This document shows, piece after piece, positions 5,435 through 5,525 of a stretch of DNA of 5,525 nucleotides. The translations under genes and the position numbers were made by a program. Source of the DNA: an uncultured Oscillospiraceae bacterium (lineage in GTDB: Bacteria; Bacillota; Clostridia; Oscillospirales; Oscillospiraceae); NCBI GenBank assembly GCA_947628975.1, contig CANRBW010000112.1, forward strand, positions 1 through 5,525, given 5' to 3'. Numbering within the stretch: position 1 is the stretch's first letter; each line of letters begins with the position of its first letter. The notes under the pieces are model-generated. The model was not told the origin of the DNA, did not search any database, and saw nothing but the letters and a program-made list of their open reading frames with translations.

Positions 5435-5525
5435 ATGGAGCCCATTTTAGAGACCAGACAGCTGTGCCACACCTACTCCCCCGGCACCCCCTTTGAGCGC
5501 GGGGCCCTGCGGGGGGTGGATCTGG
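5435..5525 (+). CDS. ecfA2: Energy-coupling factor transporter ATPase EcfA2 (partial, 5' end only)
   Basis: Only the first 30 codons are present. The visible product begins MEPILETRQLCHTYSPGTPF and continues through about residue 30, ending in GVDL. The TYSPGTPFE...ALRGVDL run is characteristic of the EcfA2 N-terminus, directly before the Walker A region expected past the right edge. AAAGGACG (5421-5428) lies 6 bases before the ATG at 5435. It starts 43 bases after ecfA1 with no terminator, so the two are cotranscribed. EcfT is expected next. Confidence 0.85.
   Translation, partial: MEPILETRQLCHTYSPGTPFERGALRGVDL

Overview
The window looks like chromosomal core sequence from a high-GC, spore-forming Clostridia-type Firmicute. 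The presence of spoIIIAA (endospore formation), paired ECF ATPase genes (ecfA1-ecfA2) and a DivIVA-like protein supports this. The very high GC content with these genes suggests an Oscillospiraceae-like gut anaerobe (Flavonifractor, Pseudoflavonifractor or Intestinimonas type). That placement is inference; no rRNA or other marker is present to fix it.

Layout. Positions 1-599 hold the 5' two-thirds of spoIIIAA on the minus strand, running off the left edge. Positions 600-758 hold its short upstream region and the terminator of the next gene. Positions 759-1949 (minus) encode a class I aspartate-type aminotransferase with its own sigma-A-like promoter. Positions 1950-2199 are an intergenic stretch with a cluster of inverted repeats and a strong terminator. 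Positions 2200-3428 (minus) form a two-gene operon: a DivIVA-like coiled-coil protein, then the beta subunit of an Fe-S fumarate hydratase-type hydro-lyase. Positions 3429-3636 are a divergent promoter region. Positions 3637-5525 (plus) appear to be one transcription unit: an RlmI-like SAM-dependent methyltransferase, ecfA1, and the start of ecfA2.

How they work together. ecfA1 and ecfA2 encode the two ATPases of an energy-coupling-factor vitamin or metal importer, and the T subunit would be expected just past the right edge. SpoIIIAA belongs to the mother-cell-to-forespore channel complex. The aminotransferase and the fumarase subunit both touch the oxaloacetate/fumarate/aspartate node, but a terminator separates them and no direct link is shown. 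The methyltransferase is probably an RNA-modifying housekeeping enzyme.

I found no mobile element, CRISPR array, tRNA, rRNA or obvious novel defence or biosynthetic system. The items most worth a second look are the fumarase beta gene without an adjacent alpha gene, the perfect inverted repeat that brackets the spoIIIAA ribosome-binding site, the palindromes around the aminotransferase promoter, and a terminator-shaped hairpin between the two divergent promoters. Long open frames opposite the real genes are GC-driven shadows.
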